Assembly: GCF_009649075.1 (NCBI RefSeq)
Contig: NZ_CP045737.1
Coordinates: 2,294,001 to 2,358,000, forward strand
DNA length: 64,000 bases
Direction of reading: 5' to 3'
From: Aeromicrobium yanjiei
Lineage (GTDB): Bacteria; Actinomycetota; Actinomycetes; Propionibacteriales; Nocardioidaceae
Below are positions 1 to 9,112 of the stretch, piece by piece; position 1 is the first letter of the stretch, and every line of letters starts with the position of its first letter. Made by a program: the position numbers and the translations under genes. The notes under the pieces were generated by a model. The model was not told the origin of the DNA, did not search any database, and saw only the letters and a program-made list of their open reading frames with translations.

Positions 1-37
1 ATGGACATCGCCTCCGTCGTATTCCTAACTGGAACAG

Positions 38-43
38 TACGCT
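38..43 (+). promoter_or_regulatory. -10 box of leaderless padR-like gene
   Basis: TACGCT lies exactly 6 nt before the GTG at 50. This TANNNT spacing recurs before many genes in the window and predicts transcription starting at the start codon. An AGGAG at 44-48 is too close to serve GTG 50 as a ribosome site. The box is seen in the sequence; leaderless use is inferred. Confidence 0.5.
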
Positions 44-49
44 AGGAGC

Positions 50-598
50 GTGACCACTCCCTTGTCAACGACCTCCTACGCCCTGCTGGGCCTGCTGATG
101 TTCGATCGCGCCTCGTCCGAGGACGGCCTGACGGGCTATGAGATGAAGCAGCGCGCCGACCGGACGCTGCGGTTCTACTGGGTCTCCCCCGCGATGAGCC
201 AGATCTACACCGAGCTCGACCGCCTGCGGCGCGAGGGCTACGTCGAGGCCGTCGACGACACGTCCGGACGCCGCACGACGCGCCGGTTCGTCATCACCGA
301 GGCGGGCCGCTCGGCCCTGACGACGTGGCTGCACACCTCGGAGCAGGACTTCCCGGTCCTCAAGCACCCGATCGCGCTGCGTCTGCTGATGGGCAGCCTG
401 ATGGGACCGGGCGAGGTCGCAGCGATGCTCGACGCGTACGAGGTGGCGCTGCAGGAGCGGCGCCGTGAGCTCGAGGGCGTACGCGAGCTGCTCGGGGACA
501 ATGAGGCCCTCGCCTTCCCCGCGCACGTCGCGGAGTGGGGCCTGGCCTACTACGACTCCGAGCGGGAGATCGTGGACAAGCTGCGCAAGAAGCTCTGA
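50..598 (+). CDS. PadR family transcriptional regulator
   Basis: This 182-residue protein has the PadR layout. An N-terminal winged helix-turn-helix (about residues 8-90, YALLGLLMFD through the RRFVITEAGR wing) is followed by a helical C-terminal part with Glu/Arg-rich helices (about 120-180) used for dimerisation. PadR proteins usually repress nearby transporter or stress genes. The likely target lies outside the window, upstream of position 1 or elsewhere, because the next gene (recX) converges and ends 14 nt away. The GTG start is supported by a TANNNT box 6 nt upstream; a TTG at 62 is an alternative. The inducer cannot be told from sequence. Confidence 0.88.
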   Translation: MTTPLSTTSYALLGLLMFDRASSEDGLTGYEMKQRADRTLRFYWVSPAMSQIYTELDRLRREGYVEAVDDTSGRRTTRRFVITEAGRSALTTWLHTSEQDFPVLKHPIALRLLMGSLMGPGEVAAMLDAYEVALQERRRELEGVRELLGDNEALAFPAHVAEWGLAYYDSEREIVDKLRKKL

Positions 599-612
599 GG
601 CGCAGCAGTACG

Positions 613-1137
613 TCAGAGGCTCTCGAGCGGCGCGGGCTCGGCCCCCAGCTCCTGGCGCACGACGTCGAACGCGATCTGGGGCGAGTAGCCCTTGCGGGCC
701 AGCAGCCCAGTCAGGCGACGGATCTTGGTCGTGTCGTCCAGTGCGCTCATCGAGCGGAGCTTGGTCTGGACGAGCCGGTGCGCCGCCTCGAGCTCGACCG
801 CGGGGTCGAGCTCGTCGAGCGCCTCACGGGCGATCTCCTCATCGACGCCCTTGCGTCTCAGCTCCATCGCCAGCACCCGCGAGGACAGCCCCTTGCTGCG
901 CTGGCGCGACTGCACCCACGAGCGCGCGAACTCCGCGTCGTCGACCAGTCCGGCATCCTCGAACTTGTCGAGGATCGCCCGGGCCACCTCGGCCGGCACG
1001 TGCTTCTTGGCAAGTGCCTGCTCGAGGTCGGCCCGGCTGCGCGCGGTGACGGCGAGCCGGTCGTAGACGATCTGCCGGGCCCGCGACATCTGCTCGGCGA
1101 CGTCGTAGTCCTGGCTGTCGGCCTCGTCCGGGGACAT
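613..1137 (-). CDS. recX: Recombination regulator RecX
   Basis: RecX binds inside the RecA filament groove and limits filament growth and ATPase activity. The 174-residue product has the all-helical RecX repeat layout, with the typical RSRADLEQALAKK, GLVDDAEFARSWV, GLSSRVLAMELRRKG and RKGYSPQIAFDVV segments. It starts 5 nt after the recA stop codon, so the two are almost certainly co-transcribed and coupled, as in most actinobacteria. Length and order are normal. The 3' end faces the padR-like gene with only 14 nt between stops and no obvious terminator hairpin. Confidence 0.95.
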   Translation of the reverse strand: MSPDEADSQDYDVAEQMSRARQIVYDRLAVTARSRADLEQALAKKHVPAEVARAILDKFEDAGLVDDAEFARSWVQSRQRSKGLSSRVLAMELRRKGVDEEIAREALDELDPAVELEAAHRLVQTKLRSMSALDDTTKIRRLTGLLARKGYSPQIAFDVVRQELGAEPAPLESL

Positions 1138-1142
1138 GACGA

Positions 1143-2219
1143 TCAGAACTCGGTGGCCGGGAGGTCCGGCTCCACCACCTCGAGGGCCGGCTTGTCGGCC
1201 TGCGGGCCGATGCCCTTGGCCTCCATGATGCGCTTCTCGAGCTCTTCGGCCAGATCGGGGTTGTCACGCAGGAACGCGCGCGACTTCTCCTTGCCCTGGC
1301 CGAGCTGGTCGCCGTCGTAGGTGTACCAGGCGCCGGCCTTGCGGACCAGCCCGATGTCGACGCCCACGTCGATCAGGCTGCCCTCGCGGCTGATGCCCTG
1401 GCCGTACATGATGTCGAACTCGGCCTGCTTGAACGGCGGGGCCAGCTTGTTCTTGACGACCTTGACGCGGGTGCGGTTGCCGACCATGTCGGTGCCGTCC
1501 TTGAGCGTCTCGATGCGTCGCACGTCGAGGCGGACCGACGCGTAGAACTTCAGCGCCTTGCCGCCCGTCGTGGTCTCGGGCGAGCCGAACATCACGCCGA
1601 TCTTCTCGCGCAGCTGGTTGATGAAGATCGCGGTCGTGCCCGAGCCGTTGATGGCACCGGTCATCTTGCGCAGCGCCTGGCTCATGAGGCGGGCCTGCAG
1701 GCCGACGTGGCTGTCGCCCATCTCGCCGTCGATCTCGGCGCGGGGCACCAGGGCCGCCACGGAGTCGATCACGATGATGTCGAGCGCACCCGAGCGGATC
1801 AGCATGTCGGCGATCTCGAGCGCCTGCTCACCGCTGTCGGGCTGCGAGATCAGCAGCGCGTCGGTGTCGACCCCGAGCTTGCGGGCGTAGTCGGGGTCGA
1901 GCGCGTGCTCGGCATCGATGAACGCCGCGACCCCACCTGCGCGCTGCGCGTTGGCCACCGCGTGGAGGGCGACCGTCGTCTTTCCCGAGGACTCCGGGCC
2001 GTAGATCTCCACGACGCGGCCACGGGGCAGACCGCCGATGCCGAGCGCGATGTCCAAGGTGGTGGCACCCGTGGGGATGACCTCGATCGGTGCACGGGCC
2101 TGGTCGCCCAGGCGCATCACGGCACCCTTGCCATGGGCACGATCGATCTGGGCCATCGCGTTCTCGAGGGACTTGTCCTTGTCCTTGCTCGTCGCGAGGG
2201 AGCTGTTGGGCTGTGCCAT
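1143..2219 (-). CDS. recA: Recombinase RecA
   Basis: RecA is the strand-exchange recombinase and the co-protease for LexA cleavage in the SOS response. The 358-residue product has Walker A GPESSGKT (residues 74-81), the [17 protein letters not shown] region, an intact loop L2 area ([20 protein letters not shown]) and the usual acidic C-terminal tail. No intein is present, unlike some mycobacteria. I chose ATG 2219 (MAQPNSS) because a start at 2282 would add a 21-residue tail unlike the family. A consensus SOS box lies about 130 bp upstream. recX follows after 5 nt. Confidence 0.97.
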   Translation of the reverse strand: MAQPNSSLATSKDKDKSLENAMAQIDRAHGKGAVMRLGDQARAPIEVIPTGATTLDIALGIGGLPRGRVVEIYGPESSGKTTVALHAVANAQRAGGVAAFIDAEHALDPDYARKLGVDTDALLISQPDSGEQALEIADMLIRSGALDIIVIDSVAALVPRAEIDGEMGDSHVGLQARLMSQALRKMTGAINGSGTTAIFINQLREKIGVMFGSPETTTGGKALKFYASVRLDVRRIETLKDGTDMVGNRTRVKVVKNKLAPPFKQAEFDIMYGQGISREGSLIDVGVDIGLVRKAGAWYTYDGDQLGQGKEKSRAFLRDNPDLAEELEKRIMEAKGIGPQADKPALEVVEPDLPATEF

Positions 2220-2350
2220 GGTGGATCCGTTTCTGCTCGTGGGTGGCCGGTCATCGACGACGCTAGAAGGACCCTCAGACATATGTGGGCCTCGTCGACC
2301 CGCCTGTGGATGTCGTCCTTCTCACGTCCAACCTGTGCACCACTCTATAC

Positions 2351-2362
2351 GAACACGTGTTC
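2351..2362. promoter_or_regulatory. SOS box (LexA operator) of recA
   Basis: GAACACGTGTTC is a perfect palindrome matching the Gram-positive/actinobacterial LexA consensus GAAC-N4-GTTC; the flanking C..G extends the symmetry to 2350-2363. It lies about 130 bp upstream of the recA start and just beyond the stop codon of the Gfo/Idh/MocA gene at 2387. This predicts DNA-damage induction of recA-recX. Confidence 0.9.
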
Positions 2363-2386
2363 GACACCCGCCGACACGCCGACAGC

Positions 2387-3382
2387 TCAGAGCACTCCCG
2401 GACGGGGCTCCATCCCCGCTGCCCGATACGTCGCGTCGAGCAGGTCCATCGTGGACACCGCATCGTCCAGCCCGAGCGGTGGCGCGGCCCGGCCGCGCAC
2501 CGCGGAGTCCAGGACCGTGAGCTGACGGGCGTACGACGTGGGGCCCTTGACCCACTCGCGGCGCTCGTCGCAGCCCGTCACGACCTGCAGCCGCTCGTCG
2601 AGCTGCGGCAGCACGAAGCACGGCGCCTCGATCCGCCCGCGCGAGCCGGTCACGACCAGGCGCATGAGCATCTCCGGACCGGCCATGTGGGTCAGCAAGG
2701 ACGCCGTCGCACCCCCGGGCAGGCCCACCTCGGCCTGCACCCACTCATCGACGCCCGGTCGACCCCTGCGCTCCCCCGCACGTGCGGACCGCACGACCGG
2801 CACCCCGCCGAGCCAGCCGGCCACCTGACTGAACGCATGGAGGCCGTAACAGCCAAGATCCATCAACGCTCCCCCGGCGAGCTCGAGCGACCATCGGGGG
2901 TCGTCGTCCGCCGGCGCGGGGATCATGACGGTGGCCTCGACGTGCCGCACGTCGCCGATCTCGCCGCTCAGCACGATCTCCCGGATCCGGCGCATCATCG
3001 GGTGCATCGCGTAGTGGAAGGCCTCCATCACGACCCGGTCCGTCGCGCGGGCCGCATCGGCCACCACGCGGGCCTGCGCGCCGTTAGCCGCGAAGGGCTT
3101 CTCGCTCAGCACGTGCTTGCCGGCGCGGACCGCACGCAGGTTCCATGGCGCGTGCTGGCTGTTCACCAGGGCGTTGTAGACCACGTCGACGTCGGGATCC
3201 GCGAGCACCTCCTCGTACGATCCGTAGGCCCGCTGGACGCCGTGCCGGGTCGCGAACGCCCGCGCGCGGTCCAGGTCGCGGGCGCCCACGGCGACCACTC
3301 GGTGGCCCGTCTGCCCCGCCGGGACGATCAGCGCGCTCTGCGCGATGCGGGCGGCGCCGAGGACACCGATGCGCAGGGTCAC
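2387..3382 (-). CDS. Gfo/Idh/MocA family NAD(P)-dependent oxidoreductase
   Basis: The 331-residue protein is predicted to oxidise or reduce a sugar, polyol or derivative. It has an N-terminal Rossmann nucleotide-binding domain (IGVLGAARIAQ, residues 5-15), the family Lys-Pro motif in LSEKPFAANG, and a C-terminal beta-sheet substrate domain starting near residue 125. It is the last gene of the minus-strand sugar operon; its GTG start overlaps the stop of the LacI gene by 4 nt (GTGA). A role in processing sugars released by the GH1 enzyme is inferred from this context. The exact substrate cannot be read from sequence. Confidence 0.9.
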   Translation of the reverse strand: MTLRIGVLGAARIAQSALIVPAGQTGHRVVAVGARDLDRARAFATRHGVQRAYGSYEEVLADPDVDVVYNALVNSQHAPWNLRAVRAGKHVLSEKPFAANGAQARVVADAARATDRVVMEAFHYAMHPMMRRIREIVLSGEIGDVRHVEATVMIPAPADDDPRWSLELAGGALMDLGCYGLHAFSQVAGWLGGVPVVRSARAGERRGRPGVDEWVQAEVGLPGGATASLLTHMAGPEMLMRLVVTGSRGRIEAPCFVLPQLDERLQVVTGCDERREWVKGPTSYARQLTVLDSAVRGRAAPPLGLDDAVSTMDLLDATYRAAGMEPRPGVL

Positions 3383-4419
3383 GGCGTCGTCCTGGCCGTG
3401 CTGGCACGAACGATGAGCTCGACGGGCAGGACGAGCTGCTCGGGGCTCTGCTCATCGGCGTCGACGTGCCGCAGCAGCATCTCGGCCATGGCCCGGCCGA
3501 GCCCCGTCAGCGGCTGGCGCACCGTGGACAGCGGCGGATCGGACGTCTCGGACGAGGGGGTGCCGTCGAAGCCGATCACGCCCACGTCCTCCGGCACCCG
3601 GCGACCGTGCGCCCGCAGCGACCTCAACGCACCCATGGCCATCAGGTCGCTGGCCGCGAAGACGCCGTCGATGTCGGGCCGCCGCGCCAAGAGCTCCTGC
3701 ATGCCGGCCCACCCGCTCTGCTCGCTGAAGTCACCCTCGACCACGAGCTCCTCGTCGTACGCCAGCCCCGCCGCCCGGAGCGCCTCGGCGTAGCCGTCCA
3801 GGCGGTCCCGGCCCGAGGCCATGGCCCGCGGTCCCGAGACGGTCGCAATCGTGCGACGACCGGTGTCGGCCAGGTGCGCGACGGCCTGCCGCGCACCTGC
3901 GACGTTGTCGACGTCGACGAACGAGCCGGCCCACTGCGCGGAGCGGCCGCCCACCACGACCGGCAGGCCCCGCGCGGCCAGGTCCACCGGGAACGCCTCG
4001 TCGTCGTGCAGGGACAGCAGCAGCACGCCGTCGACGTGCTGGCGCGTCAGGTAGGCCCCGAGGCGTTCGGCCTGGTCGGTGCTGTGCACCAGGGACAGCA
4101 CGAGCTGGCGCGATGCGTCGTTGAGGGCCGAGGAGATCCCACGGACCACTCCCGCGAAGAACGGCTCCCCGAAGATGCGCTCCTCGGACTCCGCGATGAC
4201 CAGCGCGACGGTGTCGGTGCGCCGGGTCACCAGCGTGCGGGCGGCCTGGTTGGGCACGTAGCCGAGCTCCTCGACCGCCTGCATCACGATCTCGCGGGTG
4301 CGCTCGCTGACCTGCGGCGACCCGTTGATGACCCGCGACGCCGTGCCGCGCCCGACCCCGGCCCGCGCCGCGACCATCTCGAGGGTCGGCTGCTGGGCGC
4401 GGGTCTCGCCCACGCTCAT
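3379..4419 (-). CDS. LacI family transcriptional regulator of the sugar locus
   Basis: This 346-residue protein has an N-terminal LacI helix-turn-helix (TLEMVAARAGVGRGTASRVI, then NGSPQVS and a hinge helix ending near residue 60) and a periplasmic-binding-protein-like effector domain. It lies inside the operon it probably represses, between the GH1 gene and the oxidoreductase. The likely operators are two palindromes at 8927-8940 and 8981-8998. ATG 4419 is preferred; a longer reading to 4485 adds 22 residues unlike the family. The effector is probably a beta-glucoside or a product of it, judged from the GH1 neighbour. Confidence 0.92.
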   Translation of the reverse strand: MSVGETRAQQPTLEMVAARAGVGRGTASRVINGSPQVSERTREIVMQAVEELGYVPNQAARTLVTRRTDTVALVIAESEERIFGEPFFAGVVRGISSALNDASRQLVLSLVHSTDQAERLGAYLTRQHVDGVLLLSLHDDEAFPVDLAARGLPVVVGGRSAQWAGSFVDVDNVAGARQAVAHLADTGRRTIATVSGPRAMASGRDRLDGYAEALRAAGLAYDEELVVEGDFSEQSGWAGMQELLARRPDIDGVFAASDLMAMGALRSLRAHGRRVPEDVGVIGFDGTPSSETSDPPLSTVRQPLTGLGRAMAEMLLRHVDADEQSPEQLVLPVELIVRASTARTTP

Positions 4420-4438
4420 GCGCTCGTGCCCGTCACGT

Positions 4439-5800
4439 TCACGTGCCCAGTATCCCGGCGCGGTGGCGACGGATGAGACCGGCATACCAATGTGCGCTGT
4501 CCTTGGGCGTACGCACCTGGGTCTCGTAGTCGACGTGGACGATCCCGAATCGCTTGTCGTAGCCCTCGGCCCACTCGAAGTTGTCCATCAGCGACCACGC
4601 GAAGTAGCCGCGGACGTCCATCCCCCGCTCCCGCATCGTGACGAGGGACGCGATGTGGCTCTCGAGGAATGCGACGCGGTCCGCATCGTGCACGATCCCG
4701 TCGACGACCTCGTCGTCGAACGCCGCGCCGTTCTCGGTCAGGTAGACCGGGATCGCCGGGTAGTCGCGCTGCACCTGGCTGAGGATGTCCACGAGACCGT
4801 CCGGGTCCACGTCCCACCCGGTCGCGGTCCGCGGCAGCCCGTTCTCGAGCTGGAACCGCGACGCGGCGGTCCCCGGCCACAGCCCCGCCCCCACGACGTG
4901 CCGGGTGTAGTAGTTGACGCCGAGGAAGTCCAGCGGCTGCGCGATCGTCTCCGTGTCGCCGTCCAGGATGAACTCCGCGTCGGTGACCGGAGCCAGGTCT
5001 GCCAGCACGTCCTTGGGATAGCTGCCCTTGAGCAGCGGGTCGAGGAACCACCGGTTCATCAGCCCGTCGATGCGGCGCACCGCGTCGTCGTGCCGACCCG
5101 ACTCGTCGACCGGCGTGACCGGGTACAGGTTGACCGTGACGCCCACCTGCGCGTCCGGGACGATCTCGCGCAGCCGCTGCACCGCGAGCCCGTGGCCGAG
5201 CAGCAGGTGGTGGGACGCGGCGACGGCCTCGGCCGGATCGGCCCGTCCCGGGGCGTGGATGCCGCTGGCATAGCCGAGGAACGCCGAGCACCACGGCTCG
5301 TTGAGGGTGATCCAGTGCTTGACCCGGTCGCCCACCGCCTCGGCGATGATCGCGGTGTAGTCGGCGAATCGCTCGGCGGTGTCGCGCACGGGCCATCCCC
5401 CGGCCTGCTCCAGCGCCTCGGGCAGGTCCCAGTGATAGAGCGTCGTCCACGGCGTGATGCCGCGCTCGAGCAGGCCGTCGACCAGTCGGTCGTAGAACGC
5501 GATGCCCGGTGCGTTGCCGGTGCCGATCCCGTCCGGCTGCACACGGGGCCACGCGATCGAGAACCGGTACGCGCCGAGGCCCAGCTCGGTCATCAGGTCC
5601 AGGTCCTCGCGCCAGCGGTGGTAGTGGTCGATCGCGACCGCCCCGTCGTCGCCGCCCGCGACCCGTCCGGGGGTCGCGGCGAAGGTGTCCCAGATCGACG
5701 GGGTGCGGCCGTCCTCCTCCACGGCACCCTCGATCTGGTACGACGAGGTCGCCGCGCCCCAGCAGAAGTCTCCGGGAAGCCCCGAGATGTCGAGTGTCAT
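4439..5800 (-). CDS. GH1 family beta-glucosidase
   Basis: The 453-residue product is a complete retaining family-1 glycosidase. The acid/base Glu168 is in TLNEP, the nucleophile Glu356 is in LTENG, and the [16 protein letters not shown]-terminal signature and [10 protein letters not shown]-terminal sugar-binding motif are present. No signal peptide is seen, so it should act in the cytoplasm on imported disaccharides such as cellobiose or related beta-glucosides. ATG 5800 overlaps the upstream permease stop by 4 nt (ATGA), which supports this start over a longer reading frame to 5992. Confidence 0.95.
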   Translation of the reverse strand: MTLDISGLPGDFCWGAATSSYQIEGAVEEDGRTPSIWDTFAATPGRVAGGDDGAVAIDHYHRWREDLDLMTELGLGAYRFSIAWPRVQPDGIGTGNAPGIAFYDRLVDGLLERGITPWTTLYHWDLPEALEQAGGWPVRDTAERFADYTAIIAEAVGDRVKHWITLNEPWCSAFLGYASGIHAPGRADPAEAVAASHHLLLGHGLAVQRLREIVPDAQVGVTVNLYPVTPVDESGRHDDAVRRIDGLMNRWFLDPLLKGSYPKDVLADLAPVTDAEFILDGDTETIAQPLDFLGVNYYTRHVVGAGLWPGTAASRFQLENGLPRTATGWDVDPDGLVDILSQVQRDYPAIPVYLTENGAAFDDEVVDGIVHDADRVAFLESHIASLVTMRERGMDVRGYFAWSLMDNFEWAEGYDKRFGIVHVDYETQVRTPKDSAHWYAGLIRRHRAGILGT

Positions 5801-6618
5801 GCCTTGAGTCCACCTTCCATGATGCCGCCGATGATCTGGCGACCGAAAACGATGAAGACGACCACGAGCGGCAGGGTGCCGATGAGCGTGCCCGCCATGA
5901 TGAGTGACTGGTCGGAGTAGTAGCCGCTGGACAGCCGCGACAGCGCGACCTGCACCGTCGGGTGCTCGGCGTCGAGCGTCAGGTAGGGCCACAGGAAGTC
6001 GTTCCAGCGCTCCATGAACGTCAGCAGCCCGAGCACCGCTGCAGCAGGTCGCAGAGCGGGGAACACGATGCTGAAGAAGATGCGGAACGTCGAGGCACCG
6101 TCGACCCGCGCGGCCTCGATCATCTCGTCGGGGATGGCCTGCTCCGCGAACTGGCGCATCATGAACACCCCGAAGCCCGCGACCACGAACGGCAGCGTCA
6201 CCGACGGCAGCCCGCCGTTGAGGCCCAGCTTGGTCATCAGCATGTAGAGCGGGATCAGGCCCAGCTGGACCGGCACCATCATCGTGCCGATCACGAACAG
6301 CAGCAGTGCGTTGCGCCCCCTGAACTTGAGCTTGGCGAAGGCGAAACCGGCCAGGGAGGACGACACCACGACGCAGACCGTGGCGACCGTCGCGACCAGC
6401 AGGCTGTTGACCAGCGCCTGGCCGAACAGGACGTCGGGATTGTCGAAGACCCGGTCGACGTTCGGGAAGAGCTTGTCGCCCAGCGTCAGCGGCGGGGGCA
6501 GGGACACGATCTCGTCGTTGGTCCGCGACGCCATGACGAGCATGAAGTACAGAGGCCCGATCGAGAGCAGCACCGTCGCGACGAGACCGACGTACAGCAG
6601 CGGGTTCTTGGTCTTCAT
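5797..6618 (-). CDS. Sugar ABC transporter permease, MalG type
   Basis: This 273-residue integral membrane protein has six predicted helices and the permease EAA loop ([20 protein letters not shown]) that docks on the ATPase. It belongs to the MalG half of carbohydrate importers (CUT1). The ATG at 6618 shares one base with the stop of the MalF-type permease (TGATG), and its own stop overlaps the GH1 start, so translation is coupled throughout. It is expected to form a heterodimer with the upstream permease. Confidence 0.93.
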   Translation of the reverse strand: MKTKNPLLYVGLVATVLLSIGPLYFMLVMASRTNDEIVSLPPPLTLGDKLFPNVDRVFDNPDVLFGQALVNSLLVATVATVCVVVSSSLAGFAFAKLKFRGRNALLLFVIGTMMVPVQLGLIPLYMLMTKLGLNGGLPSVTLPFVVAGFGVFMMRQFAEQAIPDEMIEAARVDGASTFRIFFSIVFPALRPAAAVLGLLTFMERWNDFLWPYLTLDAEHPTVQVALSRLSSGYYSDQSLIMAGTLIGTLPLVVVFIVFGRQIIGGIMEGGLKA

Positions 6619-7610
6619 CAGTCCACCGACTTGATCCGGCGCAGCAGCGCCACGTTGATCACGGCGAAGACCGCGATGAGGATGAACAGGACCCAGGCGA
6701 CCGTGGACGCGTAGCCGAAGCGCTGGCCCGTGAAGGCCTGCTGCACGAGATACATCGCGACGGTCTGGAACTGGCCGGTCGAGCCGCCCGCGATCGCGTT
6801 GACGCCCGATCCGAACAGCAGCGGCTCGGTGAACAGCTGGATGCCGCCGATCGTGGCGACGATCGAGACGAAGATGATCGTGGGTCGCAGCATCGGGACC
6901 GTGATGGACCAGAACTGCCGCCACGCCGAGGCGCCGTCGATGCGCGCGGCCTCGTAGAGCTCCTTGGGCACCGCCTGCAGCGACGCCAGCAGGATGAGGG
7001 CGTTGTAGCCCGTCCAGCGCCAGTCGACCATGACCGAGATCGCGAGCCAGGACGACCACCGCTCGCCCCGCCAGTTGATCGGCTCGACGCCTACGTGGCC
7101 GAGCGCCCAGTTCACGATGCCGTAGTCGCGGGCGAAGATGAGCCCGAAGATGATGCCGACGGCGGCGACCGACGTGACGTTGGGCAGCAGGACCCCCATG
7201 CGCCAGAACGTGCGTGCCCGCAGCTTGCCGTTGAGCACCTGCGCGAGCACCGTCGCGAGGATCAGCTGCGGGATGGTGGCCACCACGAAGATGCCGATCG
7301 TGTTGGTCAGGGCCCGCCAGAAGTCCGAGTCCTGCATGAGCTCGCGGTAGTTGGCCAGCCCGACGAACCCCTGGTCACCCGCGAGCAGGCTCCAGTCGTG
7401 CAGGGAGACCCACAGCGTGTAGAGGAGCGGGAACAGCCCGAAGATCGCGAAGACGATGAAGAACGGGGAGACGAAGGCGTACGGCGCGACCTTGGCCTCG
7501 GCCTTGGTCAGCCGGTCCCGCAGCCTCAGCGGACGTCTCCGGACCGGTCCGGCGCCTGTACCCGCTGGAGGACGAGTACGGGCGCCGGAGTCCTGGGTGC
7601 GAACGGTCAC
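6618..7610 (-). CDS. Sugar ABC transporter permease, MalF type
   Basis: This 330-residue inner-membrane permease has a 35-40 residue basic, Pro/Arg-rich cytoplasmic leader, then about six transmembrane helices and the EAA motif [20 protein letters not shown]. It is the MalF-like partner of the following permease. The GTG start directly abuts the stop of the binding-protein gene (TAA at 7611-7613), so it is co-translated within the operon. The substrate is inferred from the GH1 enzyme and is probably a beta-glucoside. Confidence 0.93.
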   Translation of the reverse strand: MTVRTQDSGARTRPPAGTGAGPVRRRPLRLRDRLTKAEAKVAPYAFVSPFFIVFAIFGLFPLLYTLWVSLHDWSLLAGDQGFVGLANYRELMQDSDFWRALTNTIGIFVVATIPQLILATVLAQVLNGKLRARTFWRMGVLLPNVTSVAAVGIIFGLIFARDYGIVNWALGHVGVEPINWRGERWSSWLAISVMVDWRWTGYNALILLASLQAVPKELYEAARIDGASAWRQFWSITVPMLRPTIIFVSIVATIGGIQLFTEPLLFGSGVNAIAGGSTGQFQTVAMYLVQQAFTGQRFGYASTVAWVLFILIAVFAVINVALLRRIKSVD

Positions 7611-8900
7611 TTACTTCGCGGCCTTCTGTGCGGCCTTGACTGCTTCCTTCCATCCGTCGCCCTCGGACCGCTGCCCGTTCTCGACGCTGCGAAGGACGTT
7701 CTCGAACGCATCGCGGACGGGCACGTTCTTGGCACCGAGATAGACCGGCTTCAGGTTCTTCGCGCCGGCCACGAACAGCTGGCCCGTCGGGGCGTCGTTG
7801 AAGTAGGGGTTCTTGGCGTCCTTGAGCTCAGGGGTGTCGTAGAGCGCCGGGAGCGACGGCAGCCGTCCCTCTGACTTGAACGCCCCGAGCTGTCCGGTCT
7901 TGCCCGACAGGAACTGGATCAGCTCGACCGCCTCCTTCTGGTGCTTGCTCGACTTCGGCACGGCGAGCCACGAGCCGCCCCAGTTGCCGCCGCCACCGGG
8001 CACCGTCGCGATGTCCCACTTGCCCGCGAGGGCGTCACCGGCCTGGCCCTTGATGTATCCGGTCATCCACGCGGGGCACGCCACGGTCGCGAACGACCCG
8101 TTCTTGAAGCCGGCGTTCCACTCGTCCGAGAACGCGACGAGCTTGGCGGTGAGCTTGGCCTCGATCATCTGGTTGGCCAGGTCCCACGCATTCTTGACGG
8201 CCGGGTTGGACTCCACGACGAGCTTGTTGTCGCGGTCGAAGTACGTCTCGTCGCCGCCCTGCATGAGGATCGAGTTGTACGTGTTGGTGGCCGCGTCGAC
8301 GAAGTGCACCTTGTCGTCGCCGATGCCCGCCTGGAACTTCTCGCCCGTGGCGATGAAGTCCTCCCACGTCGGCCAGAGCTTGGCCACTTCTTCACGATCG
8401 GTCGGCAGACCGGCCTTCTCGAACAGGTCGCGGCGATAGCACATGGCCAGGCCGCCGACGTCCGTGCCGAGGCCGATCGTCGTCTTGCCGTCGACGGTCG
8501 TCGTCGCGTCGGCCACGAACGGCAGGTAGTCGTCCTTGATCTCCGCGAAGCCCTGGTCCTGCAGGTTGACGAACTTGTCGGCGGTCTGCAGGAAGTTGAC
8601 CGTCTGGCCCTCCTCGATCGCGACCACGTCGCCCGCGGACGCATTGGCCGCGATCTGCTGGCTGAGCTTGGTGTTGTACTTGCCCAGGTCGCCCTCCGCG
8701 GTCTCCACGATCTTGACACCGGGGTGCTCGGCCTCGAACTGCTTGTACAGGTCCTTGTAGCCGAACTGGCCGAACAGGTTGACCCGCAAGGTGACGGGCC
8801 CGTCGGACCCCTCGTCACCCGATCCTCCGCAGCCGGCTGCGAGCACTCCCACCACGAGGGATGAGACCGCAGCGGCGGCGATGCGCTGTGTGCGATTCAC
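7611..8900 (-). CDS. Extracellular sugar-binding lipoprotein (ABC importer)
   Basis: This 429-residue solute-binding protein of the CUT1 type has a lipoprotein signal peptide with lipobox LAAGC (lipidated Cys24) followed by a Gly/Ser/Asp linker. The body has the family pattern, including IKGQAGDALAGKWDIATVPG and a GSWLAVPKSSKHQKEAVELI segment. It captures sugar outside the membrane for the two permeases. A strong GGAGGAAGG ribosome site precedes the GTG start. This is the first gene of the six-gene operon and directly follows the two LacI-type palindromes. Confidence 0.94.
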   Translation of the reverse strand: MNRTQRIAAAAVSSLVVGVLAAGCGGSGDEGSDGPVTLRVNLFGQFGYKDLYKQFEAEHPGVKIVETAEGDLGKYNTKLSQQIAANASAGDVVAIEEGQTVNFLQTADKFVNLQDQGFAEIKDDYLPFVADATTTVDGKTTIGLGTDVGGLAMCYRRDLFEKAGLPTDREEVAKLWPTWEDFIATGEKFQAGIGDDKVHFVDAATNTYNSILMQGGDETYFDRDNKLVVESNPAVKNAWDLANQMIEAKLTAKLVAFSDEWNAGFKNGSFATVACPAWMTGYIKGQAGDALAGKWDIATVPGGGGNWGGSWLAVPKSSKHQKEAVELIQFLSGKTGQLGAFKSEGRLPSLPALYDTPELKDAKNPYFNDAPTGQLFVAGAKNLKPVYLGAKNVPVRDAFENVLRSVENGQRSEGDGWKEAVKAAQKAAK

Positions 8901-8926
8901 GTCATGCCTTCCTCCGACTCCCCCGG

Positions 8927-8940
8927 TGGGAGCGCTTCCA
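8927..8940. promoter_or_regulatory. LacI-type operator, proximal
   Basis: TGGGAGCGCTTCCA is a 14-bp palindrome with one mismatch, matching the TGGGAGCGCTCCCA form bound by many LacI-family sugar repressors. It lies 27 bp before the binding-protein start, where a repressor would block the minus-strand promoter. The cognate regulator is probably the LacI gene at 3379-4419. Confidence 0.8.
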
Positions 8941-8980
8941 TGGGAGTATGAGCCAGGTCACATCGCGTCGTCAAGAGATT

Positions 8981-8998
8981 TTTGGGAGCGTTCCCAAA
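8981..8998. promoter_or_regulatory. LacI-type operator, distal
   Basis: TTTGGGAGCGTTCCCAAA is an 18-bp palindrome with one mismatched central pair. Its centre lies 56 bp from the centre of the operator at 8927-8940, about five helical turns. The pair sits between the divergent binding-protein and MsiK-like genes, so one repressor could control both, possibly with looping. Confidence 0.82.
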
Positions 8999-9112
8999 TT
9001 TGTTGTTCGAAATGACTAATGGCCTCGACACGGCTCGGTCGGGGACGTACGGTGTGACCACCATCACTTGGATCGTCCGGCACGTACCCGCCGGTGAAGG
9101 GACCCACCAGCC

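Noticed and set aside
1143..2219. Intein in RecA
   Set aside because: The reading frame is a plain 358-residue RecA with all motifs at normal spacing.
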